A DNA stretch of 64,000 nucleotides from an uncultured Polaribacter sp. (GTDB taxonomy: Bacteria > Bacteroidota > Bacteroidia > Flavobacteriales > Flavobacteriaceae), in contig OX044355.1 in the NCBI GenBank assembly GCA_943846595.1, positions 1,116,001 through 1,180,000 of the forward strand, in the 5' to 3' direction. How positions within the stretch are numbered: position 1 is the stretch's first letter; every line of letters begins with the position of its first letter. Below the pieces are notes generated by a model, which worked only from the letters and a program-made list of their open reading frames with translations, did no database searches and had not been told where the DNA came from. This document shows positions 29,716-39,214 of this stretch, in pieces. A program made the translations under genes and the position numbers.

Positions 29716-30864
29716 CTACTCTTTTAGAATTTTAATTGTTTTTGTTGACTTGTTTTCTGTCTGAAAAACAATAATATAAATCCCTAAAGGAAGTTTAGAG
29801 ACATCGAGGGTATTCTTATCATATTGATAATTCATTTGCTCAATCCCCAAGGAATTATAAACAGCAACTGTGTTGAAATCAAAATTGATGTGTAATATGT
29901 CAGAGACTGGATTTGGAAATGCAGAAGTCTCTTTTAGAAATTGATTTATTGAAAGTACTCCATTTCTTTCATCTGAAAATTCATATAGTTTTTGAGTAAA
30001 AACGATTTCGTTTCCACCCAATGAGATCGAAAAATGTTATCTAGAAATATAATATTTTCCTGTGTCAAAACCAATAATTCCTTCGACCTGACTTCCGGAT
30101 TCAAGTTCATTTTCTAAAGAATCTTTTGTAAAACCATGGGAGAAGATATCATCACTAGCACCAGTACTGAGGGCAATATGTACTAAAAAGGGCGCGAGTG
30201 CTGTTGAATAGCCACACAAAAGAAAATGACCATTGTACAAACTAGCACCAGTAATGAGTCCATCAATATTTGCAGTACTTATTTTTGTTGCAGTATAATT
30301 GCCTGGAGTTGTTGGAATTTTATAGACATTTGTTTGAAGGTCTCCCCAGTTTTTTGTGAAAATTAATATCGAATTTCCAAAAATAACAATCGCTTCAGCA
30401 TCAAAATTGGAAGTATTTGGTTGGGTCGAAAAATCGGTTTGGTCCTCATAGCTAAAGCTAATTTCTTCAGCTGTAACTGAGGTGTTATTTCTAAAATCTG
30501 ATTTGAGGATTTTATAGATTTTTAAATCGGTTCTATTTCCGTTATTATTTCCAATGTCAGCAATGTAAATATTGTGTTCATCTTCTCCAATGTCTTCCCA
30601 ATCAGTATGGGTTGCATTCGTAATTAAAACAGTGCGTAATAAGTTTCCTGTCAGCGAATCAATTTCGTAGAGATTTGCGGCATCTCCACTATCATTATGG
30701 GTAACGATTTTATCTTCTAAGAAAAGCAATCCCGAATTTTCTTTTACTTCTGAAGGAAGCACAAATTTTTCTCGAAAATTACTTATTTGACTTTGAATCC
30801 ATTGTATATTTAAGAGAAGAAATACGGCGATAATACTTTTTTTAAAACCCATTGTTATTAACAT
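29716..30864 (-). pseudogene. T9SS-targeted secreted protein interrupted by one stop codon
   Basis: One continuous frame of 382 codons plus stop, broken by a single in-frame TAA at 30037-30039. The first part (275 residues) has a signal peptide (IIAVFLLLNIQWIQSQ) and a beta-propeller-like body (KIVTHNDSGDAANLYEIDS, HTDWEDIGEDEHNIYIADIG). After the stop the same frame continues into a type IX sorting domain (SAFPNPVSDILHINFD, LGIYIIVFQTENKSTKTIKI). As read, the product would be made without its secretion/anchoring tail. Start may be the ATG at 30864 or 30852. It is convergent with ctlX. Confidence 0.8.
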
Positions 30865-30899
30865 TGTTTAAATCACACAACGAGTTTTTGTTCGTATTA

Positions 30900-32537
30900 T
30901 TATTTCAATACTTCCTCGATTATTTTACCAGTGGTACTATTCGGCGCTTCTATTTGTAATAGATTGGCAATGGTGGGCGCTATGTCTACAATTTCATATC
31001 TTTTTGAAGAACTTCCTTTCTGGATGCCATTTCCGTAAAAAAGAATGGGGACGTGGGTGTCATAGGAATATCCAGAGCCATGACTAGTTCCTTTTCTTCC
31101 ATAAGACAAGGTTGCGGGATAGGGTAGCAGCATTACATCTCCAGAATATTTTTGATTGTAGCCATTTTGTAAGGAGTTTAAAATGCCTTCCGAAAAGTGA
31201 GTTGTTTGCAAGGTTCTTGCAGTGACCGCTTTGTAGATTCCGTCAAAAGAAATCGCTTCATCGGCTATTTTTTGAGCGACTGTATTTTGCTCCAAGCCCA
31301 AAGAATCGAGTACTTTCTTGTTTAAGAAAACTTGATAATTGGAAACATTTTCAATCAAGGTACGCGAATTAAAGTATTTTTCAGTGATCGTAGTTAGGTG
31401 TTTTTTAAACGCGGTTCCATTGAAATAATGTGCTGGGATTTTTAAAGACTGTAAATAAGCAGGCACGTGAACCGCTGCATGATCTGCCGTTAAGAAAATT
31501 GTATAATTTCCTTCTCCTACTTCTGTGTCTAGGGTTTGAAACAAATCTGCAAGGTCTTTGTCCAAACGCAAATAGCTGTCTTCAATTTCCACAGATGCCG
31601 GTCCGTATTGATGTCCCACATAATCGGTAGACGAAAAACTGATGGCCAGAAAATCGGTATGTTCAGATTTCCCTAAATTTTCTCCAATAATGGCCGCTTT
31701 AGCAAACTCAGCAGTCATGGAGTTTCCAGCCGGAATTGCTTTGATGAGACTATAATTTCCATTGCTTTTCCTTAGGGCAGGAATATTATGAGGAAATGTG
31801 GGGGTTTGTTCCCCATTGTACAATGCCTCAAATTCATTATTGTCGGCAATACTTTGCGTGTAGGTACTAATGTCATATAGGGTTTCCCAAGGAGAACTTA
31901 GATAGTCATCCACTTTTTTTGAAGCATTGAATTCGTTGACCCAATTTGGAAGTTCCTCCATATAAAACGAACTTGAAATCCATTGGCCATAGTTGCCGCC
32001 ACTAAACCAATAAGCCGCATTTGCAGTGTGTCCAGCAGGCAATATAGAAGAGCGGTCTTTAATGGCAATACCAATGGTTTTTCCACGCATGTTTTGCGCC
32101 AAATGCAATTGATCTGTTACGGTAGTAGTCAACATTCTGTAAGGCGACTTTTTACCTTCATCACTCTCATTACCAATGGTTTTGTAGTTTGCATCGTCAA
32201 CACAATAAATAGATTTCTTTGCAAATTTATCATACCAACTGTTTGAAATAATCGCATGTTCAGAAGGGGGGGTTCCTGTATAAATGGAAGCGTGACCTAC
32301 AGCAGTATAAGTAGGAATTAAATTATAATGCGCATTTTCCAACGAAAATCCGTCGTTCAATAAGCGTTTGAAACCATTTTCAGAATAGCGGTCAGCAAAC
32401 CGTGTTAAGTAGTCGTAGCGCATTTGATCAATCACAATACCCACCACTAATTTTGGTTTCTTTGGGATCAATTTTTTTGATTGGAAACTATATAAAATCA
32501 CACCAAAAGCGAATACAAACAGGATTATTTTTTTCAT
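30900..32537 (-). CDS. Alkaline phosphatase, PafA-like
   Basis: 545 residues with an N-terminal hydrophobic signal (IILFVFAFGVILYSF). Phosphomonoesterase of the alkaline phosphatase superfamily that uses a Thr nucleophile: NLIPTYTAVGHASIYTGTPP places Thr78. Further metal and substrate landmarks are VVGIVIDQMRYDYL (Asp37), SFSSTDYVGHQYGP and TADHAAVHVP, plus GSGYSYDTHVPILFYG. PafA enzymes in flavobacteria are periplasmic and free organic phosphate without strict phosphate repression. Sits 35 bases downstream of the broken T9SS gene start, both on the minus strand. Confidence 0.9.
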   Translation of the reverse strand: MKKIILFVFAFGVILYSFQSKKLIPKKPKLVVGIVIDQMRYDYLTRFADRYSENGFKRLLNDGFSLENAHYNLIPTYTAVGHASIYTGTPPSEHAIISNSWYDKFAKKSIYCVDDANYKTIGNESDEGKKSPYRMLTTTVTDQLHLAQNMRGKTIGIAIKDRSSILPAGHTANAAYWFSGGNYGQWISSSFYMEELPNWVNEFNASKKVDDYLSSPWETLYDISTYTQSIADNNEFEALYNGEQTPTFPHNIPALRKSNGNYSLIKAIPAGNSMTAEFAKAAIIGENLGKSEHTDFLAISFSSTDYVGHQYGPASVEIEDSYLRLDKDLADLFQTLDTEVGEGNYTIFLTADHAAVHVPAYLQSLKIPAHYFNGTAFKKHLTTITEKYFNSRTLIENVSNYQVFLNKKVLDSLGLEQNTVAQKIADEAISFDGIYKAVTARTLQTTHFSEGILNSLQNGYNQKYSGDVMLLPYPATLSYGRKGTSHGSGYSYDTHVPILFYGNGIQKGSSSKRYEIVDIAPTIANLLQIEAPNSTTGKIIEEVLK

Positions 32538-32655
32538 GAAACAATAGAATGTTAAAGTAGTCTCAAAAGTACAAATTTTTAATTTTGATTGCTATAATTT
32601 AACTTAGGGTTGTTCATTTTTTAATACTTTAGCAAAAAGAAAAAACAATAAGGGA

Positions 32656-33396
32656 ATGAATTACCTAGAGCATGTTGGTAAATACTGTATGATGTTGGGA
32701 CAAGTCTTTAAAACACCACAACGTTCACGCGTTTTTAGAGATGCCTTGTTCAAAGATATTGAAGAATTAGGTCATAAATCTCTCGGGATTATTATGTTTA
32801 TTTCCTTTTTTATTGGGGGTGTTATTGCCTTGCAAACTGCACTAAATCTAGAAGATCCACTAATTCCAGACACGCTTATTGGTTTTGCCGCTAAAAGATC
32901 GATAATCTTAGAGTTTGCACCTACTTTTTGCTCTATTATTTTAGCAGGAAAAGTGGGGTCCTATATCACTTCAAGTATCGGAACTATGCGTGTTACAGAG
33001 CAAATAGATGCTTTAGAGGTCATGGGGATCAATTCTTTGAATCACTTGGTATTGCCAAAAATAATCGCCACCGTTTTCTTTTATCCATTTCTAATTTGTT
33101 TGGGAATGATTTTAGGGATTTTTGGGGGATGGCTTGCTGGTGTTCTATCTGGTTTATTTACAGGAACCGATTATATTATTGGAATTCAATCCGATTTTCA
33201 ACCTTTTTTATTGGTCTATGCAATGATTAAAACATTGGTCTTTGCATTCCTAATCTCTACCGTTCCATCCTATCATGGGTATTATGTAAAAGGAGGCTCG
33301 TTAGCCGTGGGTAAAGCGAGTACACAAGCAGTTGTTTGGACAACCGTTTTAATTGTAATTTCTAATTATTTTCTAACTCAAATGCTTTTAACATAA
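32656..33396 (+). CDS. MlaE-family ABC transporter permease
   Basis: 246 residues. The MlaE/YrbE fold is recognisable from SLGIIMFISFFIGGVIALQT, APTFCSIILAGKVGSYITSS, GTMRVTEQIDALEVMGINSL and PKIIATVFFYPFL. These permeases move phospholipids between outer and inner membranes. The stop is immediately followed by the ATPase start, so the two form an operon; an MlaD-type substrate-binding gene does not follow here. Confidence 0.93.
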   Translation: MNYLEHVGKYCMMLGQVFKTPQRSRVFRDALFKDIEELGHKSLGIIMFISFFIGGVIALQTALNLEDPLIPDTLIGFAAKRSIILEFAPTFCSIILAGKVGSYITSSIGTMRVTEQIDALEVMGINSLNHLVLPKIIATVFFYPFLICLGMILGIFGGWLAGVLSGLFTGTDYIIGIQSDFQPFLLVYAMIKTLVFAFLISTVPSYHGYYVKGGSLAVGKASTQAVVWTTVLIVISNYFLTQMLLT

Positions 33397-34164
33397 ATGA
33401 TTGCAGTAAAAGATTTACACAAAGGTTTTGGCGACTTAAAGGTCTTAAAAGGAATTTCAACGACTTTTCATCCAGGAGAAACCAGTCTCATTATTGGACA
33501 AAGTGGTTCTGGAAAAACAGTTTTTTTAAAATCGTTAATTGGCTTACACATTCCAGAATCGGGAACCATCTCTTTTGATGGTCGTATTAATACCGATTTT
33601 ACATCGGAAGCAAAAAGAGTATGGCGTCAAGAAATTGGGATGGTATTTCAAGGTAGTGCCCTTTTTGATTCGCAAACCGTTGAAGAAAATGTCATGTTTC
33701 CATTAAAAATGTTTACCAACAACTCTCAAAAGGAAATGCTCGATCGTGTCAATTTTGTATTGGACCGCGTAAACCTTACCAAAGCCAATAAAAAATTCCC
33801 AGCAGAACTTTCGGGCGGAATGCAAAAAAGAGTGGCCATTGCAAGAGCCATCGTCATGAATCCAAAATACTTGTTTTGCGATGAGCCAAATTCAGGTTTA
33901 GACCCTCAAACAGCGATTGTAATTGACAATTTAATTCAAGAAATAACAGCAGAGTATAAAATTATAACGGTAATAAACACGCATGATATGAATTCAGTCA
34001 TGGAAATTGGTGAAAAAATTGTGTTCCTTAAAAACGGGCTAAAAGCATGGGAAGGAACTAAAAATGAAATCTTTAAAACTGATAATGAGGCAATTGTTGA
34101 ATTTGTATATTCTTCCAATTTATTCAAGAAAGTGAGGCAGGCCTATTTAAATGAAACAAAGTAA
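33397..34164 (+). CDS. MlaF-like ABC transporter ATP-binding protein
   Basis: 255 residues. Walker A GQSGSGKT (residues 34-41), signature LSGGMQKRVAIARAI, Walker B YLFCDEPNSGLDPQT (the MlaF-typical DEPNSGLDP) and the switch His in INTHDMNSVMEIG. Energises the adjacent MlaE-like permease in phospholipid transport. Start codon abuts the permease stop. Confidence 0.94.
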   Translation: MIAVKDLHKGFGDLKVLKGISTTFHPGETSLIIGQSGSGKTVFLKSLIGLHIPESGTISFDGRINTDFTSEAKRVWRQEIGMVFQGSALFDSQTVEENVMFPLKMFTNNSQKEMLDRVNFVLDRVNLTKANKKFPAELSGGMQKRVAIARAIVMNPKYLFCDEPNSGLDPQTAIVIDNLIQEITAEYKIITVINTHDMNSVMEIGEKIVFLKNGLKAWEGTKNEIFKTDNEAIVEFVYSSNLFKKVRQAYLNETK

Positions 34165-34173
34165 AAAAAATTC

Positions 34174-34203
34174 TTGTTTATTCTAAATAAGATGATATAT
34201 TTG
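34174..34203 (+). promoter_or_regulatory. Promoter of tRNA-Lys
   Basis: TTG at 34174-34176, 19 bases, TATATTTG at 34196-34203; the tRNA starts 23 bases later. Confidence 0.65.
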
Positions 34204-34225
34204 CAGCCGCTTAAACGAGCAAAAC

Positions 34226-34298
34226 GACCTGGTAGCTCAGTTGGTAGAGCATCTCCCTTTTAAGGAGAGGGTCCTGGGTTCGAGCCCCAGCCCGGTCA
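34226..34298 (+). tRNA. tRNA-Lys (anticodon TTT)
   Basis: 73 bases fold as a cloverleaf: acceptor GACCTGG/CCCGGTC, D arm GCTC/GAGC with AGTTGGTA loop, anticodon stem TCTCC/GGAGA with loop CTTTTAA, T arm CTGGG/CCCAG with TTCGAGC, discriminator A. CCA is not encoded. The fifth acceptor pair is a T-C mismatch. Flanked by its own promoter and a strong terminator. Confidence 0.96.
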
Positions 34299-34302
34299 CA
34301 TT

Positions 34303-34333
34303 AAAACTCTGTACATTTGTACAGAGTTTTTTT
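34303..34333 (+). terminator. Intrinsic terminator after tRNA-Lys
   Basis: AAAACTCTGTACA, two-base loop, TGTACAGAGTTTT, then more T. The apex contains TACATTTG (34312-34319), a TAnnTTTG match that could serve the next gene. Confidence 0.92.
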
Positions 34334-34391
34334 ATTTTTTATCCTTTTTTGTTCCCAAAAAGTGTTAATTTAGGTATTCTTAAAACCGAAT

Positions 34392-34928
34392 ATGACTACA
34401 ATTAATTTATTTCTTAGCTTCTTGTTTCTTATGAATACTTCTGATGCCCTAATTTTTAATTTTACAAAAGAGGCAAACCTCTCTTCTTGGCAAGTAATTG
34501 ACGACGGTGTAATGGGAGGAAGGTCTCAAGGTAATTTTGCCATCAATGAAGAAGGAAATGCCGTTTTTGAAGGAACCGTTTCATTAGACAACTATGGAGG
34601 GTTTTCCTCGGTAAGGCATAGGCTTCTTGAGAAGGATATTTCTAAGTATACCAAAGTGCTTTTGCGTATCAAAGGCGATGGGAAGAAATATCAGTTTCGA
34701 ATCAAAGAAAAAAGACGGGACTATTATTCCTATATTACCACTTTTCAGACGACCAATGAATGGCAAACAATCACATTAGAGATGCACCAGATGTATCCAG
34801 CATTTAGAGGAAGAACCTTAAATATGGACAATTTAAAACCCAATAAAATAGAAGAAATTGCCATTTTAATTGGAAACAAAAAAGCAGAGAAATTTAGATT
34901 GGAAATAGACAGTATCTCTCTGCAATAA
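34392..34928 (+). CDS. CIA30-family protein
   Basis: 178 residues. N-terminal hydrophobic signal, then a CIA30 (complex I intermediate-associated 30) beta-sandwich: SSWQVIDDGVMGGRSQGNF, VSLDNYGGFSSVR, YQFRIKEKRRDYYSYIT, and AILIGNKKAEKFRLEIDSIS. In bacteria the family is of unclear role; the fold resembles carbohydrate-binding modules. No respiratory complex I genes are nearby, so a function in NADH dehydrogenase assembly should not be assumed. Confidence 0.82.
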   Translation: MTTINLFLSFLFLMNTSDALIFNFTKEANLSSWQVIDDGVMGGRSQGNFAINEEGNAVFEGTVSLDNYGGFSSVRHRLLEKDISKYTKVLLRIKGDGKKYQFRIKEKRRDYYSYITTFQTTNEWQTITLEMHQMYPAFRGRTLNMDNLKPNKIEEIAILIGNKKAEKFRLEIDSISLQ

Positions 34929-34974
34929 GTTTTAATCACTTTTTGTATATTTCATTATTATTTACAGATTATTC

Positions 34975-36438
34975 ATGGAAGAAAATACCACAAAAGACCA
35001 AAATACTACAGCTCCTAAACAGGCGATTCAACAAGATGCGAAAGGACTTTTTCAGAATCTTAAAAAGTTTATCATCGGACTCTTTGATTTTAGAGAAGAC
35101 ACGGATCATGAAGCGACAATCGAAGCCATAAAAGCAGACATTCCTTTCAAAGGAGCAACGGCATGGATTCTTATCTTCGCAGTCTTTGTGGCCTCTATAG
35201 GATTGAATGCTGATTCTACAGCGGTAGTGATTGGTGCCATGCTTATTTCCCCCTTAATGGGGCCAATCCTCGGAATTGGAATGTCATTTGCCCTAAATGA
35301 TTTTTTGACCTTTAAAAAGTCACTTATGCATTTGGGAACTATGATTGTGTTGAGTTTATTTGCTTCTTTCTTATTCTTTTATATTTTTCCGTTGAGTGAA
35401 GATAACTCAGAACTGTTAGGCCGTGTAAGACCCGATATTCGCGATGTATTAATTGCTTTTTTTGGTGGTTTGGCCTTGATGGTTGCGAAAACTAAGAAAG
35501 GCACCGTAGCCTCGGCAATTTTTGGTGTTGCCATTGCAACCGCATTGATGCCACCGCTATGTACCGCCGGTTATGGGCTGGCTAAAGGGAATTTTACCTA
35601 CTTTCTTGGCGCTATGTACCTGTTTACAATCAATACCATTTTTATTGCATTGGCTACCTTTTTGGTGTTAAAATTATTACGGTTTCCAATGTACAAATAT
35701 GCAAATGCAGCAAGAAGAAAACGGTATTCAACGATCGCAACTGTGGTCGGAATTTCTGTAATGATTCCTGCTATCTTTACATTTATAAGTGTGTTTAAAG
35801 AGAATCAGATAGAAACTCAAGTCAGTGCTTTTATTAAAAATGAAGTGAAACTCATTCCCAGTTTTCAATTGATTGATGAATCGTTTGTGCCAAAAACCAA
35901 AGAAATTTATTTAAACTTTTTTAACGAGGTATCTGACGGTGAAAAAAACATTTTAACCAACCAGTTAAGAAACAATCCGAAGTATGATAAAATCAAAGAT
36001 TTTGATTTAAAAATTAAAGGAAGTGACACCAAAAGTTTTGAGTTAATTACCACAGCTTTTAAAGAGAAACGAGAGGAATTACAAGAAAATAAAAATATTA
36101 TTGGAGGCTTGCAACAGCAAATTAAAGGGCTCCAAGAAACCATATTCCAATTAAATAATCGAATTGAACAAGACGCTTTGAATAAAAATAAAAAGGTAAT
36201 CATGTTTAGTAGTATTGTAAAAGACGCAAAAATTAGATATGAAGCTATCAAATTCATTGGATTTGCGAACGTTTTATCATCTAAAGATTTTATAAAAATT
36301 GATACGATTCCGGTCGTAACCCTCCAATGGGATGCAAAGCTTTCAGACAGTACAGTCTTGGTGAAAGAAAGTGAACTAAGAAATTGGCTTCAAAAAGAAT
36401 TGACTTTAGACACGCTCTTTATCAAGAGAGAAAAATAA
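34975..36438 (+). CDS. DUF389 multi-pass membrane protein
   Basis: 487 residues. The DUF389 core is clear: AVFVASIGLNADSTAVVIGA, MLISPLMGPILGIGMSFAL, RPDIRDVLIAFFGGLALMVA and GVAIATALMPPLCTAGYGLA, with about six to seven membrane helices in residues 60-270. The C-terminal half is soluble with a coiled-coil-like stretch (LQQQIKGLQETIFQLNNRIE). Function of the family is unknown. 46 bases after the CIA30 gene. Confidence 0.85.
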   Translation: MEENTTKDQNTTAPKQAIQQDAKGLFQNLKKFIIGLFDFREDTDHEATIEAIKADIPFKGATAWILIFAVFVASIGLNADSTAVVIGAMLISPLMGPILGIGMSFALNDFLTFKKSLMHLGTMIVLSLFASFLFFYIFPLSEDNSELLGRVRPDIRDVLIAFFGGLALMVAKTKKGTVASAIFGVAIATALMPPLCTAGYGLAKGNFTYFLGAMYLFTINTIFIALATFLVLKLLRFPMYKYANAARRKRYSTIATVVGISVMIPAIFTFISVFKENQIETQVSAFIKNEVKLIPSFQLIDESFVPKTKEIYLNFFNEVSDGEKNILTNQLRNNPKYDKIKDFDLKIKGSDTKSFELITTAFKEKREELQENKNIIGGLQQQIKGLQETIFQLNNRIEQDALNKNKKVIMFSSIVKDAKIRYEAIKFIGFANVLSSKDFIKIDTIPVVTLQWDAKLSDSTVLVKESELRNWLQKELTLDTLFIKREK

Positions 36439-36464
36439 GAAATTCGATTTCTTAAATAGTTACT

Positions 36465-37136
36465 TTAAAGCGAATCTTCTCTTGAGTTTTTCGAAAGGTG
36501 TTTTTTTACTTCAACATTTTGATTGAAAAGATATACTTTTTTATTTTTTAAGTTCAAACATTCATACCGAGTCCTTCGCTTGTTTCCTTTTTTATAAAGG
36601 ATGTTTTTAAAGCTGAATACAGCTCCGAAATCGAGATCAAAAATAAAATATTTTCCGGTTTCTGCACGATTTCCTTTTAACGCCAAAGACAAGTTTACAT
36701 CTGAGTCTGTACTTGCTTTTGCGTTTTGTAAATATTTCGCTAAAAGAGATAAAATTTTCTCTGGATAAATATCGGGACGCAAAAAGGGTAACATTAAATG
36801 TTGAAATATGGTTTTCCATTCTTGTCCATGGGGCTGTACTCTTCCAAATTTCTGATGGGTAATATGGTGTGCAATTTCATGCACTAAAGTGAGTAAGAAC
36901 TGATGTTTGTTTAAATTGTTGTTTACAGTAATCTGAAATTTTCCCGTAGGTAATTGTCTAAAGTCTCCATGTTTTGTTTGCCTTTGGTTTACAATTTTTA
37001 AAGTAAAGTTGTGTTTGTCAATTAAAAATTGAACAAAAGGAATGGCCTTTTCTGGAATGTAGACACCCCAAGAAAACCCTTCATTGGGAAGGGGCTTGAG
37101 CGCTTGATTATTTTCTTTTTGTGTAGAAATGGTGAT
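36465..37136 (-). CDS. SprT-like zinc metalloprotease, start codon unclear
   Basis: The SprT domain runs from VYIPEKAIPFVQFLIDKHNF through LKIVNQRQTKHGDFR to the zinc motif HEIAHH, then HGQEWKTIFQHLMLPFL, ending at 36465. The frame is open from just below a stop at 37146-37148, but no ATG, GTG or TTG occurs before the GTG at 36884, which is inside the active site and cannot be the true start. The upper coordinate marks an ATC near the upstream limit. Either a rare start codon is used or the start has been lost. SprT-family proteins act on DNA-protein crosslinks in eukaryotes; the bacterial role is unclear. Confidence 0.7.
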   Translation of the reverse strand: MTISTQKENNQALKPLPNEGFSWGVYIPEKAIPFVQFLIDKHNFTLKIVNQRQTKHGDFRQLPTGKFQITVNNNLNKHQFLLTLVHEIAHHITHQKFGRVQPHGQEWKTIFQHLMLPFLRPDIYPEKILSLLAKYLQNAKASTDSDVNLSLALKGNRAETGKYFIFDLDFGAVFSFKNILYKKGNKRRTRYECLNLKNKKVYLFNQNVEVKKHLSKNSREDSL

Positions 37137-37173
37137 TTTTTTAAAATTTTACCCACAGCCTAAAGCCTGTGTG

Positions 37174-37854
37174 TTAAGGCGTAGTAGATGAGACTTGTAA
37201 CACTTTTCCATTGTAAAATTTGTTTCCTGTAAGCGAGAAGTCATAAATATAATTGGCCATTTCTTGGGCAGAAAGAGGTGCTTTGTAGTCTGGGAACGCT
37301 TCCGCTAACATTTCAGTTTGTACAGCGCCAATAGCAAGCACATTAAAAGCAATTTGCTGTTCTTTGTATTCTTCAGCTAATAATTCAGACAATGTAATCA
37401 CAGCGCCCTTAGCAGAGCTATACGCCGCCAAGCCACCAAACTTCATGCTTCCTTGGATCCCCCCCATAGAACTCATGGTGACGACATGACTTCCTCTTTG
37501 CAAGAATGGGAGGATTCCTTTGGTTATTTCTGCAACTCCAAATACATTCACTTTATAAACTTCTAAAAAATCATCAGAAGTTAACTCCGTAAAAGGCTTG
37601 TTAATTAATTTTCCCGCATTGTTAATCAGGATATCAACTTGTTTCCAATTCGATTTTATAAAATTTACTGCTTTGTGGATGTCTTTATTGTGAGACAAAT
37701 CAACAGAAAGTGTTGTAATATTTTTATGGTTTACTTTTTCTAAGGGTGCTGTATTTCTAGAGAGCGCTAAAACATGGTGCCCATTTTTAGCAAATTGTTG
37801 CGCCAATTCAAAGCCAATTCCTCTACTGGTTCCAGTAATCACTATATTCTTCAT
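37174..37854 (-). CDS. SDR-family NAD(P)-dependent oxidoreductase
   Basis: 226 residues, classical short-chain dehydrogenase. Cofactor motif GTSRGIG near the N-terminus, NNAG, catalytic Ser in VTMSSMGG and YSSAKGA with the YxxxK pair are all intact. No signal peptide. Substrate cannot be assigned. It lies just upstream of the SprT-like gene on the same strand and is divergent from the amidohydrolase. Confidence 0.9.
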   Translation of the reverse strand: MKNIVITGTSRGIGFELAQQFAKNGHHVLALSRNTAPLEKVNHKNITTLSVDLSHNKDIHKAVNFIKSNWKQVDILINNAGKLINKPFTELTSDDFLEVYKVNVFGVAEITKGILPFLQRGSHVVTMSSMGGIQGSMKFGGLAAYSSAKGAVITLSELLAEEYKEQQIAFNVLAIGAVQTEMLAEAFPDYKAPLSAQEMANYIYDFSLTGNKFYNGKVLQVSSTTP

Positions 37855-37919
37855 TGAATCTTAATTTGAGATAGCAATTTACTTAAATTTTCATACTTTT
37901 AACCTCAAATTATATACAA

Positions 37920-39194
37920 ATGAAGAAATTACTGTTCCTCTTTTTAACTGTTTTTTTTCTGCAAAATACAATCGCCCAAAATACCTATATCATGTGCGGT
38001 AAGTTATTGGATACAAAATCAGGCAAAATGCTTTCCAAGCAAACAATCGTTGTCAAAGAAAATAAAATTATTTCCGTTGAAGGTGGTTACTTGCTTCCAA
38101 AAGGAGCGAAGTCTATAGACTTAAGAGATAAAGTGGTGTTGCCAGGTTTCATTGATTTTCATGTTCATATAGAAAAAGAATTCGACAGAAATACTCGTTT
38201 AAATAATTACATTATGAACGAAGCAGATATTGCTTTTAATTCAGTAGGATTTGTAAAAACAACCTTATTGAATGGGTTTACCACGGTTCGAGATTTGGGT
38301 GGAACGGGTGTCAATATTTCAGTAAGAAATGCTATTGATGCAGGAAAGATTCCTGGACCCAGAGTTTTTACAGCTGGAAAGTCATTGGCAACTACAGGAG
38401 GACATGCCGATCCTACCAATGGAAGTAGTCGAAATCTGATTGGAGACCCTGGTCCCAAAGAAGGCGTTGTCAATTCTGTAGAAGATGCAAAGAAGGCCGT
38501 AAGACAGCGGTATAAAAATGGAGCAGATTGGATAAAAATAACTGCTACAGGAGGGGTTTTAAGTGTCGCGAAATCGGGAGACAATCCTCAATTTACGATA
38601 GAAGAGATACAGGCAATTTGCCAAACAGCAACAGATTACGGAATGTACGTAGCTGCCCATGCACATGGTGATGAAGGAATGCAAAGAGCTATTATTGGTG
38701 GTGTTAAAACCATTGAGCATGGAACCTATATGAGTGATGAAACCATGGAACTCATGATAAAACATGATGCCTATTTAGTTCCTACAATCACTGCAGGAAA
38801 AGAAGTAGAAGCTAAAGCAAAAATAGCTGGATTTTATCCTGAAATCGTTGTGCCCAAAGCCCTAGCGGTTGGTCCACAAATCCAAGGAACCTTTGCAAAA
38901 GCTTACAAAAAAGGAGTTGGTATTGCATTTGGAACCGATGCAGGTGTTTTTGAACACGGAAATAATGGTAAAGAGTTTGGGTTCATGGTGGAAGCTGGAA
39001 TGCCAGCAATAGAAACCATTCAATCTGCTACCATTACCAATGCAAAGTTGTTAAAAATGTCCAATGAAATTGGACAAATTAAAAAAGGATTTTTTGCAGA
39101 TATTATCGCTGTAGACGAGGATCCAATCAAAAATATTACAACCCTAGAGAATGTTGTTTTTGTGATGAAAAACGGTGTTGTTTATAAACAATAA
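37920..39194 (+). CDS. Secreted amidohydrolase-family protein
   Basis: 424 residues. Signal peptide (LFLFLTVFFLQNTIAQ), then an amidohydrolase: first metal motif GFIDFHVHIE, bridging Lys in DWIKITATGGV, AAHAHGDEGM, IEHGTYMSDE and Asp in GTDAGVFEHG. Resembles imidazolonepropionase-like and Xaa-Pro-dipeptidase-like amidohydrolases that cleave cyclic amides or dipeptides; specificity unknown. A 65-residue membrane protein follows 20 bases later. Confidence 0.87.
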   Translation: MKKLLFLFLTVFFLQNTIAQNTYIMCGKLLDTKSGKMLSKQTIVVKENKIISVEGGYLLPKGAKSIDLRDKVVLPGFIDFHVHIEKEFDRNTRLNNYIMNEADIAFNSVGFVKTTLLNGFTTVRDLGGTGVNISVRNAIDAGKIPGPRVFTAGKSLATTGGHADPTNGSSRNLIGDPGPKEGVVNSVEDAKKAVRQRYKNGADWIKITATGGVLSVAKSGDNPQFTIEEIQAICQTATDYGMYVAAHAHGDEGMQRAIIGGVKTIEHGTYMSDETMELMIKHDAYLVPTITAGKEVEAKAKIAGFYPEIVVPKALAVGPQIQGTFAKAYKKGVGIAFGTDAGVFEHGNNGKEFGFMVEAGMPAIETIQSATITNAKLLKMSNEIGQIKKGFFADIIAVDEDPIKNITTLENVVFVMKNGVVYKQ

Positions 39195-39214
39195 TTAGAT
39201 TAAAAAAAGACTGT

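Noticed and set aside
36465..36884. A 139-residue SprT protein starting at the GTG before HEIAHH
   Set aside because: It would begin inside the active-site motif and discard about half the domain, which is clearly encoded upstream in the same frame.
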